Assembly (NCBI GenBank): GCA_030151745.1
Contig: JASLDA010000152.1
Span: 1-6,314, forward strand
From: Chitinophagaceae bacterium
Lineage (GTDB): Bacteria; Bacteroidota; Bacteroidia; Chitinophagales; Chitinophagaceae
Length of the DNA stretch: 6,314 bases
Direction of reading: 5' to 3'
Below are positions 1 to 5,306 of this stretch, piece after piece. The position numbers were made by a program, and so were the translations under genes. Every line of letters starts with the position of its first letter. Position 1 is the first letter of the stretch. The notes under the pieces were generated by a model that ran no database searches, had not been told where the DNA came from, and was given only the letters and a program-made list of their open reading frames with translations.

Positions 1-365
1 GTAAAAGCCTGCGCAGCGGCAAGGTGGTGTACAGCGGGTTCTATTCCACCGTCGTGATCTCGGGCAAACCCATGGTACGCGTGATATTCCCTCTGCCCGG
101 AGGAAACGCGACTGTATTGCTCCGTGTCGAGACGCAGGCGGACGGCTCCGTGAAGCTGATCTCGGACGGCCGTAAGATCGGCGATCCCGGCTACTACCGC
201 GTGCAGCGGGCCGGAGAGGACGCCGTACGGCTCAAATACGTTCCCTTGAAGGAGGTCATCCATGTCTACAGGGACGACTCAGGTACGCTGCGCACGGATC
301 ATATCTTTTCGTTTTTCGGGAAGAAGATGCTGGAGCTGCATTACAAGATCCTGCCGGCCTCGTAA
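1..365 (+). CDS. C-terminal part of an unrecognised conserved-looking protein (5' end outside window)
   Basis: The frame is open from the left edge (first full codon at base 3, reading KSLRSGKVVYSG) to TAA at 363-365, so at least 120 residues of the C-terminus are present and the true start lies upstream. The GTG at 24 is internal and there is no reason to start there. The peptide alternates hydrophobic and polar residues in short stretches, suggesting a beta-rich fold. Blocks that look like family signatures are MVRVIFPLPGGNATVLLRVE, GDPGYYRV and TDHIFSFFGKKMLELHYKI at the very end. No membrane segment or catalytic motif is visible in the part present. The downstream neighbour is convergent, so this gene ends its transcription unit here. 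I do not recognise the family and assign no function; coding status is likely because the frame is clean and the composition is protein-like. Confidence 0.75.
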   Translation, partial: KSLRSGKVVYSGFYSTVVISGKPMVRVIFPLPGGNATVLLRVETQADGSVKLISDGRKIGDPGYYRVQRAGEDAVRLKYVPLKEVIHVYRDDSGTLRTDHIFSFFGKKMLELHYKILPAS

Positions 366-425
366 GTACCGCCGGATCCTGAAATCCGTACTGGACGCGA
401 TTGTCCTGCTTCCGGTCTCAAGAGA
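366..425. other. Convergent intergenic gap with two small inverted repeats
   Basis: This 60-bp gap separates two convergent stop codons. It holds two consecutive short inverted repeats: CGGAT/ATCCG (373-377 with 384-388, six-base loop) and GGAC/GTCC (393-396 with 403-406, six-base loop). Neither is followed by a T-run on either strand, so an intrinsic terminator is only weakly suggested. No ORF of interest is present. Confidence 0.3.
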
Positions 426-1013
426 TCAGACTTTCACGCGGATGCGGTTTTCCACGTTCCGGACGCCGGCCACGCTTTCCGCAAGGTCCTCCGCATGGCG
501 TTTCGCGAAGCGGCTGTCTACGGTGCCGCTGAGCACGACCTCGCTTTGTGAAACAGTCACTTCGATGTCGCTGGCATCGATATGATCGTCGTCCCGGAGC
601 CGGTCCGAGACATCTTCCCGGATGCGCTCATCGGAGCGGACATAGCTTTTGGGCCCCTTGCCGCGATGCCCGCAGATACTGTCCTGGCGGTAAACGCCAC
701 CGCCCCCGTAGCCGGCCAGGTCCGAGCTGCTGCTGTACCAGCCGTAAGAGCCGGGCTCCGTATCCAGGGAATTTCCGCCCCGCATGCCGCGATCTGCATA
801 GTAGCCCTGGCGGATATTGTTATACTCGTCGGCGAAATCCCCGTGGCGCTGATAGTCCGCGGCGTGCTGCGTATCGTAATTAGCGTAGTCCGAAGCAAAG
901 TGCCGGTTGGTGCTGAACAGCGAATCGCCTACCGGCCGGCGATGCTCGTTATCGTATTCGTCCTGGTCCTCGTCCCGGCTGCTCCAGAAGCCGTGGGTGT
1001 TCGTCTGTTTCAT
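426..1013 (-). CDS. BON-domain protein with long low-complexity N-terminus
   Basis: The 195-residue product has two parts. Residues 1-118 are low in complexity and rich in Asp, Tyr, Gly, Ser, Arg and Asn, with no signal peptide or membrane segment, and are probably disordered. Residues about 126-194 form a BON domain: RSDERIREDVSDRL, then DASDIEVTV, VVLSGTVDSR and a C-terminal VAGVRNVENRIRV, the usual alpha-beta-beta-alpha-beta order with the central glycine of LSGTV. The GHRGKGPKSY linker before the domain is also familiar from BON proteins of this type. BON domains are thought to bind phospholipids or other ligands and are often stress-linked; most studied members (OsmY type) are periplasmic, but this one lacks an export signal, so it is probably cytoplasmic. 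ATG at 1013 is the only good start; no Shine-Dalgarno is seen. It lies 17 bp downstream of the PEBP gene and is probably cotranscribed with it. Confidence 0.88.
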   Translation of the reverse strand: MKQTNTHGFWSSRDEDQDEYDNEHRRPVGDSLFSTNRHFASDYANYDTQHAADYQRHGDFADEYNNIRQGYYADRGMRGGNSLDTEPGSYGWYSSSSDLAGYGGGGVYRQDSICGHRGKGPKSYVRSDERIREDVSDRLRDDDHIDASDIEVTVSQSEVVLSGTVDSRFAKRHAEDLAESVAGVRNVENRIRVKV

Positions 1014-1030
1014 ATCGGTGGTTCTGCTGG

Positions 1031-1486
1031 TTAGTGATCTTTCTGCTTTTTGTACCTCCCCATCAGCTCGGCGTTCGCAAGGATATGCCCCTGGATAGCC
1101 GCCTCCAGCTCGCTGCGGCCGGCCCCTGCCTGCAGGTGCAGCAGCGTGTCCAGGGCATACACGTAAAAGAAATACCGGTGTTCCCCGTCCGGGGGGCAGG
1201 GAGGATGGTAGCCCGTTCTGCCGTCGCTGTTGCTGCCGCTGATCCCCGGGCGCCGGCCGCCGGGGATCTCCGTGCCGGGCGGGATATTCCAGACGAGCCA
1301 GTGATCATACCTGCCGCCCGGCGCATCCGGATCGTCGACGATCAGGGCCAGGGATACCGTCCCTTCCGGCACCCCGCTGAAATGCAGGGGCGGATTGATG
1401 CCTTCGCCGTCGCAGGTATATTCCTGGGGAATAAGACCATTGTGTTCGAAAGCCTTGCTGCCGATCCCGAACTGTTGTGCTTCCAT
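1031..1486 (-). CDS. YbhB/YbcL family Raf kinase inhibitor-like protein (PEBP family)
   Basis: The 151-residue product is close to the usual size of bacterial PEBP proteins (E. coli YbhB is about 158). Signature blocks in order are FEHNGLIPQEYTCDGEGINP (residues 13-32), the ligand-site motif DDPDAPGG (51-58), DHWLVWNIP (61-69) and GYHPPCPPDGEHRYFFYVYA (92-111), matching the family's GxxPPxGxHRY block; the usual Gly before Pro in GPxPP is Pro here. The fold binds small anionic ligands in a pocket made by these motifs; the physiological role of bacterial members is not settled. An in-frame ATG at 1528 exists, but the start at 1486 is preferred because family homology begins with its MEAQQFGIGS and the 14 extra residues look like untranslated sequence. 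There is no signal peptide, so the protein is cytoplasmic. It is the first gene of a likely two-gene unit with the BON gene. Confidence 0.92.
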   Translation of the reverse strand: MEAQQFGIGSKAFEHNGLIPQEYTCDGEGINPPLHFSGVPEGTVSLALIVDDPDAPGGRYDHWLVWNIPPGTEIPGGRRPGISGSNSDGRTGYHPPCPPDGEHRYFFYVYALDTLLHLQAGAGRSELEAAIQGHILANAELMGRYKKQKDH

Positions 1487-1716
1487 AATTCGTCTGTAGC
1501 GCCCTACGCGGTATAAAAATGTCGCCATCAGCTGTGGAACAAAGACCGCAAAGCGGAGATCTTTCCCAGGGGATATGGCGGGGAAAAACGGTGGGGGCCC
1601 GGGCGGGCGGTTCGCTTCCAGCTATGGCAGCATCGGGGAGCAGAGGTCCGGGATGGCATAGTTTCGCTGCATCGATATGGCTGCAATGATGCAGCTGAAA
1701 ACAGCATTACACGTAT
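1487..1716. other. Divergent intergenic region between PEBP (-) and aldo/keto reductase (+) genes
   Basis: This region of about 230 bp must hold the promoters for both divergent genes. On the minus strand a TTTG (1543-1540) lies 24 bp ahead of TATAC (1515-1511), a poor fit to the Bacteroidota TTTG/TAnnTTTG pattern. On the plus strand TAGTTTCG (1659-1666) differs from TAnnTTTG by one base but lacks a clear -33 element. The middle is unusually G-rich (1569-1610). No credible ORF is present. Confidence 0.4.
1666..1695. repeat. 8-bp perfect inverted repeat upstream of aldo/keto reductase
   Basis: GCTGCATC (1666-1673) is repeated inverted as GATGCAGC (1688-1695) with a 14-base spacer that contains another GCTGCA-like copy. 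It ends 21 bp before the ATG of the reductase and touches the candidate -7 element at 1659-1666. This could be an operator for a dimeric regulator or a 5'-UTR stem. There is no T-run, so it is not a terminator. Confidence 0.4.
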
Positions 1717-2670
1717 ATGCACCAGGTACGATTGGGAACTACAGACTTGCAGGTCGCGCCGCTGAACTTGGGCGGCAATGTATTCGGATGGACGCTGGAT
1801 GAAAGAGCGTCGTTCGGCATCCTCGACACCTTTACCGCGAAGGGCTTCAACTTCGTCGATACGGCGGATACGTACTCTCACTGGGTACCGGGAAACAAAG
1901 GCGGCGAATCCGAAACCATAATCGGCAACTGGCTGCGCTCCCGGGGCGGCCGCGACCGGATGGTCATCGCAACCAAGGTCGGAAGCGCTACGGCCGATGC
2001 ACCGAAGAACATCGGCAAGGCCCATATCCTGAAAACGGCGGAGGAATCGCTGCGCCGGCTCGGCACGGACTATATCGACCTGTATTACACGCACTACGAC
2101 GATGAGCGGACGCCGGTGACGGAAACGCTCGAAGCCTACGACCAGCTGATCCGCGAGGGCAAGGTGCGGTATATCGGGGCCTCGAATATCTCGCCGGCCC
2201 GGCTTCGCGAATCCCTCGATGTCGCCGCGGCAAATTCGCTCCCGGCTTACCGGGCCCTGCAGCCCTTGTACAATCTGGTGGAGCGCCAGGGCTACGAGCG
2301 CAACTACGCGCCGATTGCGGAAGCGGCCGGTCTCGCCGTGCTTCCTTACTATTCGCTGGCCTCCGGCTTTCTCAGCGGCAAGTACCGCTCCCAGGAAGAT
2401 ACTGGTAAAAGTCCGCGCGGACAGGGCATCATCAAGTACCTGGAAGGGAACGGCCCGGCGGTCCTGCGGGCCCTAGACACGGTTTCGCACAAGCACGGCT
2501 CAAGACCGGCAACGGTCAGCCTGGCCTGGCTGCTGAGCCGGCCTCATATCACCGCGCCCATCGCGAGCGCTACCAGCGAAGCGCAGCTGGATATGCTCAT
2601 GGCGGCACCGAAGCTGCGGCTGGATGCGGAAGATCTGCAATTGCTGGACGAGGCGAGCGCCGCCCGCTGA
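1717..2670 (+). CDS. Aldo/keto reductase (AKR superfamily)
   Basis: The 317-residue protein has the full length of a single-domain TIM-barrel aldo/keto reductase, which reduces aldehydes or ketones with NADPH in the cytoplasm. The catalytic tetrad is visible: Asp48 and Tyr53 in FVDTADTY, Lys87 in IATKVG and His126 in LYYTHYDD. The cofactor-binding segments are also there: GASNIS (154-159), LQPLYNLVER (181-190), LPYYSLASGFLSGKY (209-223) and the C-terminal IASATSEAQL (282-291). The typical N-terminus LGTTDLQVAPLNLGG begins a few residues after the chosen ATG, which has no Shine-Dalgarno but lies behind an A-rich segment. The substrate cannot be deduced. The gene stands alone, divergent from the PEBP unit and ending at a strong hairpin terminator. 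It is intact, with no unusual features. An ion-channel-beta-like AKR is less likely, as all four catalytic residues are kept. Confidence 0.95.
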   Translation: MHQVRLGTTDLQVAPLNLGGNVFGWTLDERASFGILDTFTAKGFNFVDTADTYSHWVPGNKGGESETIIGNWLRSRGGRDRMVIATKVGSATADAPKNIGKAHILKTAEESLRRLGTDYIDLYYTHYDDERTPVTETLEAYDQLIREGKVRYIGASNISPARLRESLDVAAANSLPAYRALQPLYNLVERQGYERNYAPIAEAAGLAVLPYYSLASGFLSGKYRSQEDTGKSPRGQGIIKYLEGNGPAVLRALDTVSHKHGSRPATVSLAWLLSRPHITAPIASATSEAQLDMLMAAPKLRLDAEDLQLLDEASAAR

Positions 2671-2730
2671 CGATTCTGCAGGAACACGGAACGGCAGCCC
2701 GCACTACAGGAAAAGCGCGGATCGCGGGAT

Positions 2731-2759
2731 AAAAAGACCGCCTGGACCGGGCGGCTTTT
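2731..2759. terminator. Bidirectional intrinsic terminator between convergent genes
   Basis: An A5 run (2731-2735) is followed by the stem CCGCC (2738-2742) and GGCGG (2750-2754) with a seven-base loop, then a T4 run (2756-2759). Read on either strand the GC stem is followed by U residues. It lies between the stop of the aldo/keto reductase (2670) and the stop of the minus-strand T9SS-type gene (2776), so it serves both. Its position supports the minus-strand ORF as a real gene. Confidence 0.8.
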
Positions 2760-2775
2760 GGCTGCATGGTCAGGC

Positions 2776-3206
2776 TCAGCGATGGTCGAAGCGAAGGCTC
2801 TTCCCGTCCACGATCCGGAGCGTATATGAGCCGGCCGGCCAGCCAAGGGCATCGACGCTGACAACATGCTTCAGGGAAAGCTCCTGCATCAGCAGGCCGT
2901 TCGGATCGACGATACTTGCGGAAGATCCGAGAAGAGCCGGATCGCCGACCACGATCCGGATCCGGTGATCTGCGGGAACGGAAGATACGGTAACCAGCTC
3001 TCGGCCGCTGAAAGATCCGGGGTATGGATCGAGCGGGGCTGGACCGGCGTGGCTGGATTCTGCCTCGTCCCGCGGTAGGGCGGCACGGCTCCCCAAACCG
3101 CTGCGTTTAGCGAAAGGCCGGGCCTCGAGGTTATTGCTGAATGCAATGCAAAGGGTGAGAACTATACCTGCATAAACAGAGTAAAGGATTTGTATTTTTT
3201 AAGCAC
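2776..3206 (-). pseudogene. Small secreted protein with T9SS type A-like C-terminal sorting domain; frame broken by one base in an A6 run
   Basis: The frame ending at TGA 2778-2776 is open back to a TAA at 3201-3199. Reading through it gives an export signal just after the stop: KIQILYSVYAGIVLTLCIAF, then SNNLEARP. Just upstream a GTG at 3206 starts GTG CTT followed by six A. With seven A instead of six, GTG would read directly into this frame, giving a 143-residue protein beginning MLKKIQILYSVYAGIVLT, a textbook signal peptide with a likely cut after LEA (residue 29). Residues 30-60 are a polar linker. The rest resembles a T9SS type A sorting domain: DPYPGSF (residues 60-66, eroded YPNP), VPADHRIRIVV, ASIVDPNG and LGWPAGSYTLRIVDGKS (121-137), ending in basic residues. 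A perfect -7 element lies upstream and a terminator follows. It is either a true frameshift mutant or a homopolymer miscount; without correction only an unlikely TTG start at 3096 remains. Confidence 0.6.
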
Positions 3207-3402
3207 GATTTTTGATTATTTAAACCGAGCGCAAAATTAATTTGTTAGATAGATCGACTCACCTTATTAACCTTGCAATAAATAATATATTCTTTTAATT
3301 ATAAGAAACCATTTTTATCATGCCTGATTGATATTATACTTTCCAGGTATCCTCACGCAGCCGCCGGAGGCGACCGGATGCGGAAGCAGGCTGGCCCGCG
3401 AT
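3207..3402. other. AT-rich intergenic region
   Basis: Bases of about 3180-3350 are strikingly AT-rich against the GC-rich surroundings. The left part carries the promoter of the small T9SS-type gene. The right part is the 3' flank of the minus-strand 334-residue protein gene; it contains the small hairpin CGCC-GGA-GGCG (3362-3372) without a following T-run, so termination there is uncertain. No credible ORF and no tRNA-like fold were seen. Confidence 0.5.
3232..3239 (-). promoter_or_regulatory. Bacteroidota-type -7 promoter element for the small T9SS-type gene
   Basis: On the minus strand this reads TAATTTTG, an exact match to the TAnnTTTG -7 consensus of Bacteroidota housekeeping promoters. 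It is embedded in the palindrome AAATTAATTT (3234-3243). Transcription would start near 3225, about 20 nt before the GTG at 3206. No convincing -33 TTTG is found at the expected distance, though the surrounding sequence is AT-rich. Confidence 0.5.
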
Positions 3403-4407
3403 CTATTTTTCAAGAATCGTGATATCGTCTGCCGAGCCGATCAGCACCTGCGGGTTGGCCTGGTTGACGCTTACCTGGTTAAAGCTGCCTTTTACCCGCA
3501 CCCGCAGCTTCGTGCTGACGAGCTTGTTCCGGCCGTTCTTCCATTCGCCCGGATGTGCATCCCAGGCCTGCTGAAGCTTTTCACGTGCGGCCCTGAATAC
3601 CTCGGGGTTTTCGAAATTCACGATCGTGAATTGCCGGCTGTATCCTTCCTTCCCATCCTGCAGAACCGCGAAGACATTGAAGCTTATCTCGGGGCTTTTC
3701 GGGAACATGATCAATGTCCCCTGGATATCGGCGGGCTTTTCATTCAGATCGCTTATGCGCTCGATCATCCCGACCGGTTCTTTGGCGTCTCCGTCGACCA
3801 TCAGGTGGAGCGGACGGTTCGGCATTTCCTGGACCTTGTACTTCAGGCGGATAATATCGTTGCGGCTGAGTCCCGCGGTGTATGTAGTATCCTGTGCAAA
3901 GATGGGCACTACCTGGTCCTGGTATTCGACGACCAGGATATGCCCTTCCCCGCCTACGGCGTGTACGAGGAAGCTTGCGGTTCCGTCCTTGCGCAGCGCT
4001 TTGGGCACTTCTGTACTGTATATGAAAGCGGGCACCTCATAGGCCGGCTTGTAATCCTTCACGACTTCCACGGCGGTGACCGAGATATGCTTTTGCGGAC
4101 TGGGGTTCTGCATGAAGCTTCCCTTGATCCGGAGCTTGTCATGGCGTCTGGTGGCTGCAAGCTTGCTGCGGATCTCCGGGCTTGCCGGCACCAGCGACAT
4201 CGTGAGGTAGTCAAAGAAGTTATCCGGATTCCGGTACGTGAAAACGTACAGCTCCTTGTCCGCTACGGTTCCGTGGATCCAGCCTTCGAGCCCGCTCCCG
4301 TTCAGCGCCTCCTCCATAGCCTTTATGTCCACGGCGCCGGCCCGGGAGCTTATGAGCAATGTGCAGAGCGCCAAGGCCAGCCGGAAAAACATACTGCGTG
4401 CTTTCAT
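3403..4407 (-). CDS. Secreted/periplasmic protein of unknown function with possible threefold internal repeat
   Basis: The 334-residue product starts with a Sec signal peptide: MKARS, hydrophobic FFRLALALCTLLI, and a likely cut after SRAGA (residue 25). There is no lipobox. The mature chain seems built of three similar modules. Each opens with a beta-type strand (GWIHGTVA at 42, ASFLVHAVG at 144, DIQGTLIMF at 227) and closes with a basic strand plus polar loop: RHDKLRIKGSF (88-98), RNDIIRLKYKV (182-192), STKLRVRVKGSF (298-309), followed by Pro-containing loops and a hydrophobic strand (ISVTAVEVV, LHLMV, VLIGSADDITIL). This pattern suggests OB-like or other small beta-barrels, an inference only. 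ATG at 4407 is chosen over the GTG at 4416 because it gives a compact signal peptide. The gene lies 45 bp behind a lipoprotein gene, so the two may act together in the envelope. I do not recognise the family. Confidence 0.85.
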   Translation of the reverse strand: MKARSMFFRLALALCTLLISSRAGAVDIKAMEEALNGSGLEGWIHGTVADKELYVFTYRNPDNFFDYLTMSLVPASPEIRSKLAATRRHDKLRIKGSFMQNPSPQKHISVTAVEVVKDYKPAYEVPAFIYSTEVPKALRKDGTASFLVHAVGGEGHILVVEYQDQVVPIFAQDTTYTAGLSRNDIIRLKYKVQEMPNRPLHLMVDGDAKEPVGMIERISDLNEKPADIQGTLIMFPKSPEISFNVFAVLQDGKEGYSRQFTIVNFENPEVFRAAREKLQQAWDAHPGEWKNGRNKLVSTKLRVRVKGSFNQVSVNQANPQVLIGSADDITILEK

Positions 4408-4415
4408 AGGAACCA

Positions 4416-4447
4416 CAAAATTGCGGCCTTAGGCGCGGTCAGTCAAA
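4416..4447 (-). promoter_or_regulatory. Candidate promoter ahead of the 334-residue secreted protein
   Basis: On the minus strand TTTG (4447-4444) is followed after 20 bp by CAATTTTG (4423-4416), one mismatch from TAnnTTTG at the spacing typical of Bacteroidota. The transcript would start within a few bases of the ATG at 4407, so the leader would be almost absent; this may mean a leaderless transcript, a start at the Met codon at 4392, or a chance match. Confidence 0.3.
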
Positions 4448-4452
4448 TAGAA

Positions 4453-5118
4453 TCAATACCGCAACTTCAGGTAGCCGCCGTATTGCTCTTTCCCGGGCAC
4501 ATGAATGATGATCGCGTCGCAGATCCCGTCTGCCCCGATCTCGAAAGCGATACCATCTTCGCTGTCAAGTACCCTGGACATGGAGCCGTCCTTTCCCCGG
4601 AACTTTTCTACTTCCTGCACCTTGTAGTGGGAACGGATATCACGCTCGTGGGTCCCGACGCGTATCCCGCGAACCGTTTCGAAGCGCGGGGCCGTGACCC
4701 GGATCTGCCGGATGCGGGCGACCTCGTCATTGCCGGGATTGCGCGAGGCGTAGACGACAAGGCTGTACCCTGTCGAATCGTGGTTGACATACCAGACGGA
4801 GACCGACTTCTGCATGGCGGCGTCTCCGGCGTCCGGCCGGCCGAGGCGGGGGCTCAGCGCAGCAAGATCCCCATCGATATGCGTCATCCCCGCAGCTTCG
4901 CCCGGCACCAGTATCCAGTCGTTCGCACCGGCCTTTAGCGAATCGGGTTTCATTGCGGAGAACACCGTATCCGGCTTTGCCGGGACGGCGCAGGTGCGTG
5001 CAGCCGTGTCCATGTTCACGGTGCGCTCCTCCCGTGCAGATTGCCGGGACTCGTGGCAGGCAGCGAATCCCAGTGCGGCAATAAGGAGTCCGGTCAGGGC
5101 GAGGCGGCTTCCGTTCAT
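4453..5118 (-). CDS. Putative lipoprotein of unknown function
   Basis: The 221-residue product begins MNGSRLALTGLLIAALGFAA and then Cys21, a signal peptide with an acceptable lipobox (FAAC), so it is probably a lipoprotein of the inner or outer membrane. After a polar, Ala/Arg-rich linker (22-60) the mature part includes WILVPGEAAGMTHIDGDLAA (68-87), VSVWYVNHDSTGYSLVVYAS (106-125), IRQIRVTAPRFETVRGIRVG (136-155) and EDGIAFEIGADGICDAIIIH (187-206). The GIRVGTHERDIRSHY segment resembles the glycine-plus-amphipathic-helix pattern seen in many envelope domains, but I cannot name the family. The frame is open to a TTG at 5223 with an ATG at 5205, but those starts would bury the lipobox behind about 30 Arg-rich residues, so ATG 5118 is chosen. 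It is followed after 45 bp by the 334-residue secreted protein on the same strand and is likely its operon partner. C-terminal Cys200 is unpaired apart from Cys43. Confidence 0.82.
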   Translation of the reverse strand: MNGSRLALTGLLIAALGFAACHESRQSAREERTVNMDTAARTCAVPAKPDTVFSAMKPDSLKAGANDWILVPGEAAGMTHIDGDLAALSPRLGRPDAGDAAMQKSVSVWYVNHDSTGYSLVVYASRNPGNDEVARIRQIRVTAPRFETVRGIRVGTHERDIRSHYKVQEVEKFRGKDGSMSRVLDSEDGIAFEIGADGICDAIIIHVPGKEQYGGYLKLRY

Positions 5119-5231
5119 AGCGGTCGTTTGAAGGCTTGTTACAAAATCTGCACCAGCTCCGGTTCCGATCCCCTGCCGGCGACGGCGTGAATGCTTAAGG
5201 TTCATTTCACAAACGGTATTCAAAAATGATT

Positions 5232-5239
5232 TTACTTTG
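5232..5239 (+). promoter_or_regulatory. Candidate -7 element for the GNAT-argG operon
   Basis: TTACTTTG differs from TAnnTTTG at one position and is followed by C, a frequent context for strong Bacteroidota promoters. No good -33 TTTG is found; TTTC at 5205-5208 is 23 bp upstream. A near-palindrome ATTCA-AAAA-TGATT (5218-5231) abuts it and could be an operator, but this is speculative. Confidence 0.3.
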
Positions 5240-5306
5240 CGTCGTTATTGCGGGCACAAACGCCTGCACACTTTCTACCCACTCGTCCATTCTCTCAGAG
5301 ACAGAA

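Noticed and set aside
582..1034. Plus-strand 150-codon ORF with hydrophobic stretches
   Set aside because: It lies opposite the BON gene; its Val/Ala-rich composition is what the reverse complement of Asp/Tyr/Arg-rich codons gives.
1034..1516. Plus-strand 160-codon ORF
   Set aside because: It lies opposite the PEBP gene, which carries all family motifs.
1487..1528. N-terminal extension of the PEBP protein to the ATG at 1528
   Set aside because: The extra residues MATFLYRVGRYRRI are not part of the PEBP family, which begins at the MEAQQFGIGS start, and they overlap the candidate promoter zone.
1528..2094. Minus-strand 188-codon ORF reaching from the intergenic region into the aldo/keto reductase
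   Set aside because: It is mostly antisense to the N-terminal half of an intact reductase with a full catalytic tetrad, and its translation shows no domain.
2716..2726. CGCG-GAT-CGCG hairpin downstream of the aldo/keto reductase
   Set aside because: It is short with no T-run directly behind it; the hairpin at 2731-2759 is a much better terminator.
3328..4938. A 536-codon plus-strand ORF spanning two minus-strand genes
   Set aside because: It is antisense to the 334-residue secreted protein and part of the lipoprotein, both of which have clean signal peptides and protein-like composition. Its own translation lacks a recognisable fold, starts in AT-rich noncoding sequence and crosses the gap between the two genes, as a GC-rich codon-position shadow would.
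5119..5223. N-terminal extension of the lipoprotein to starts at 5205 or 5223
   Set aside because: It would place about 30 Arg-rich residues before the hydrophobic core and lipobox, which is not compatible with a normal lipoprotein signal.
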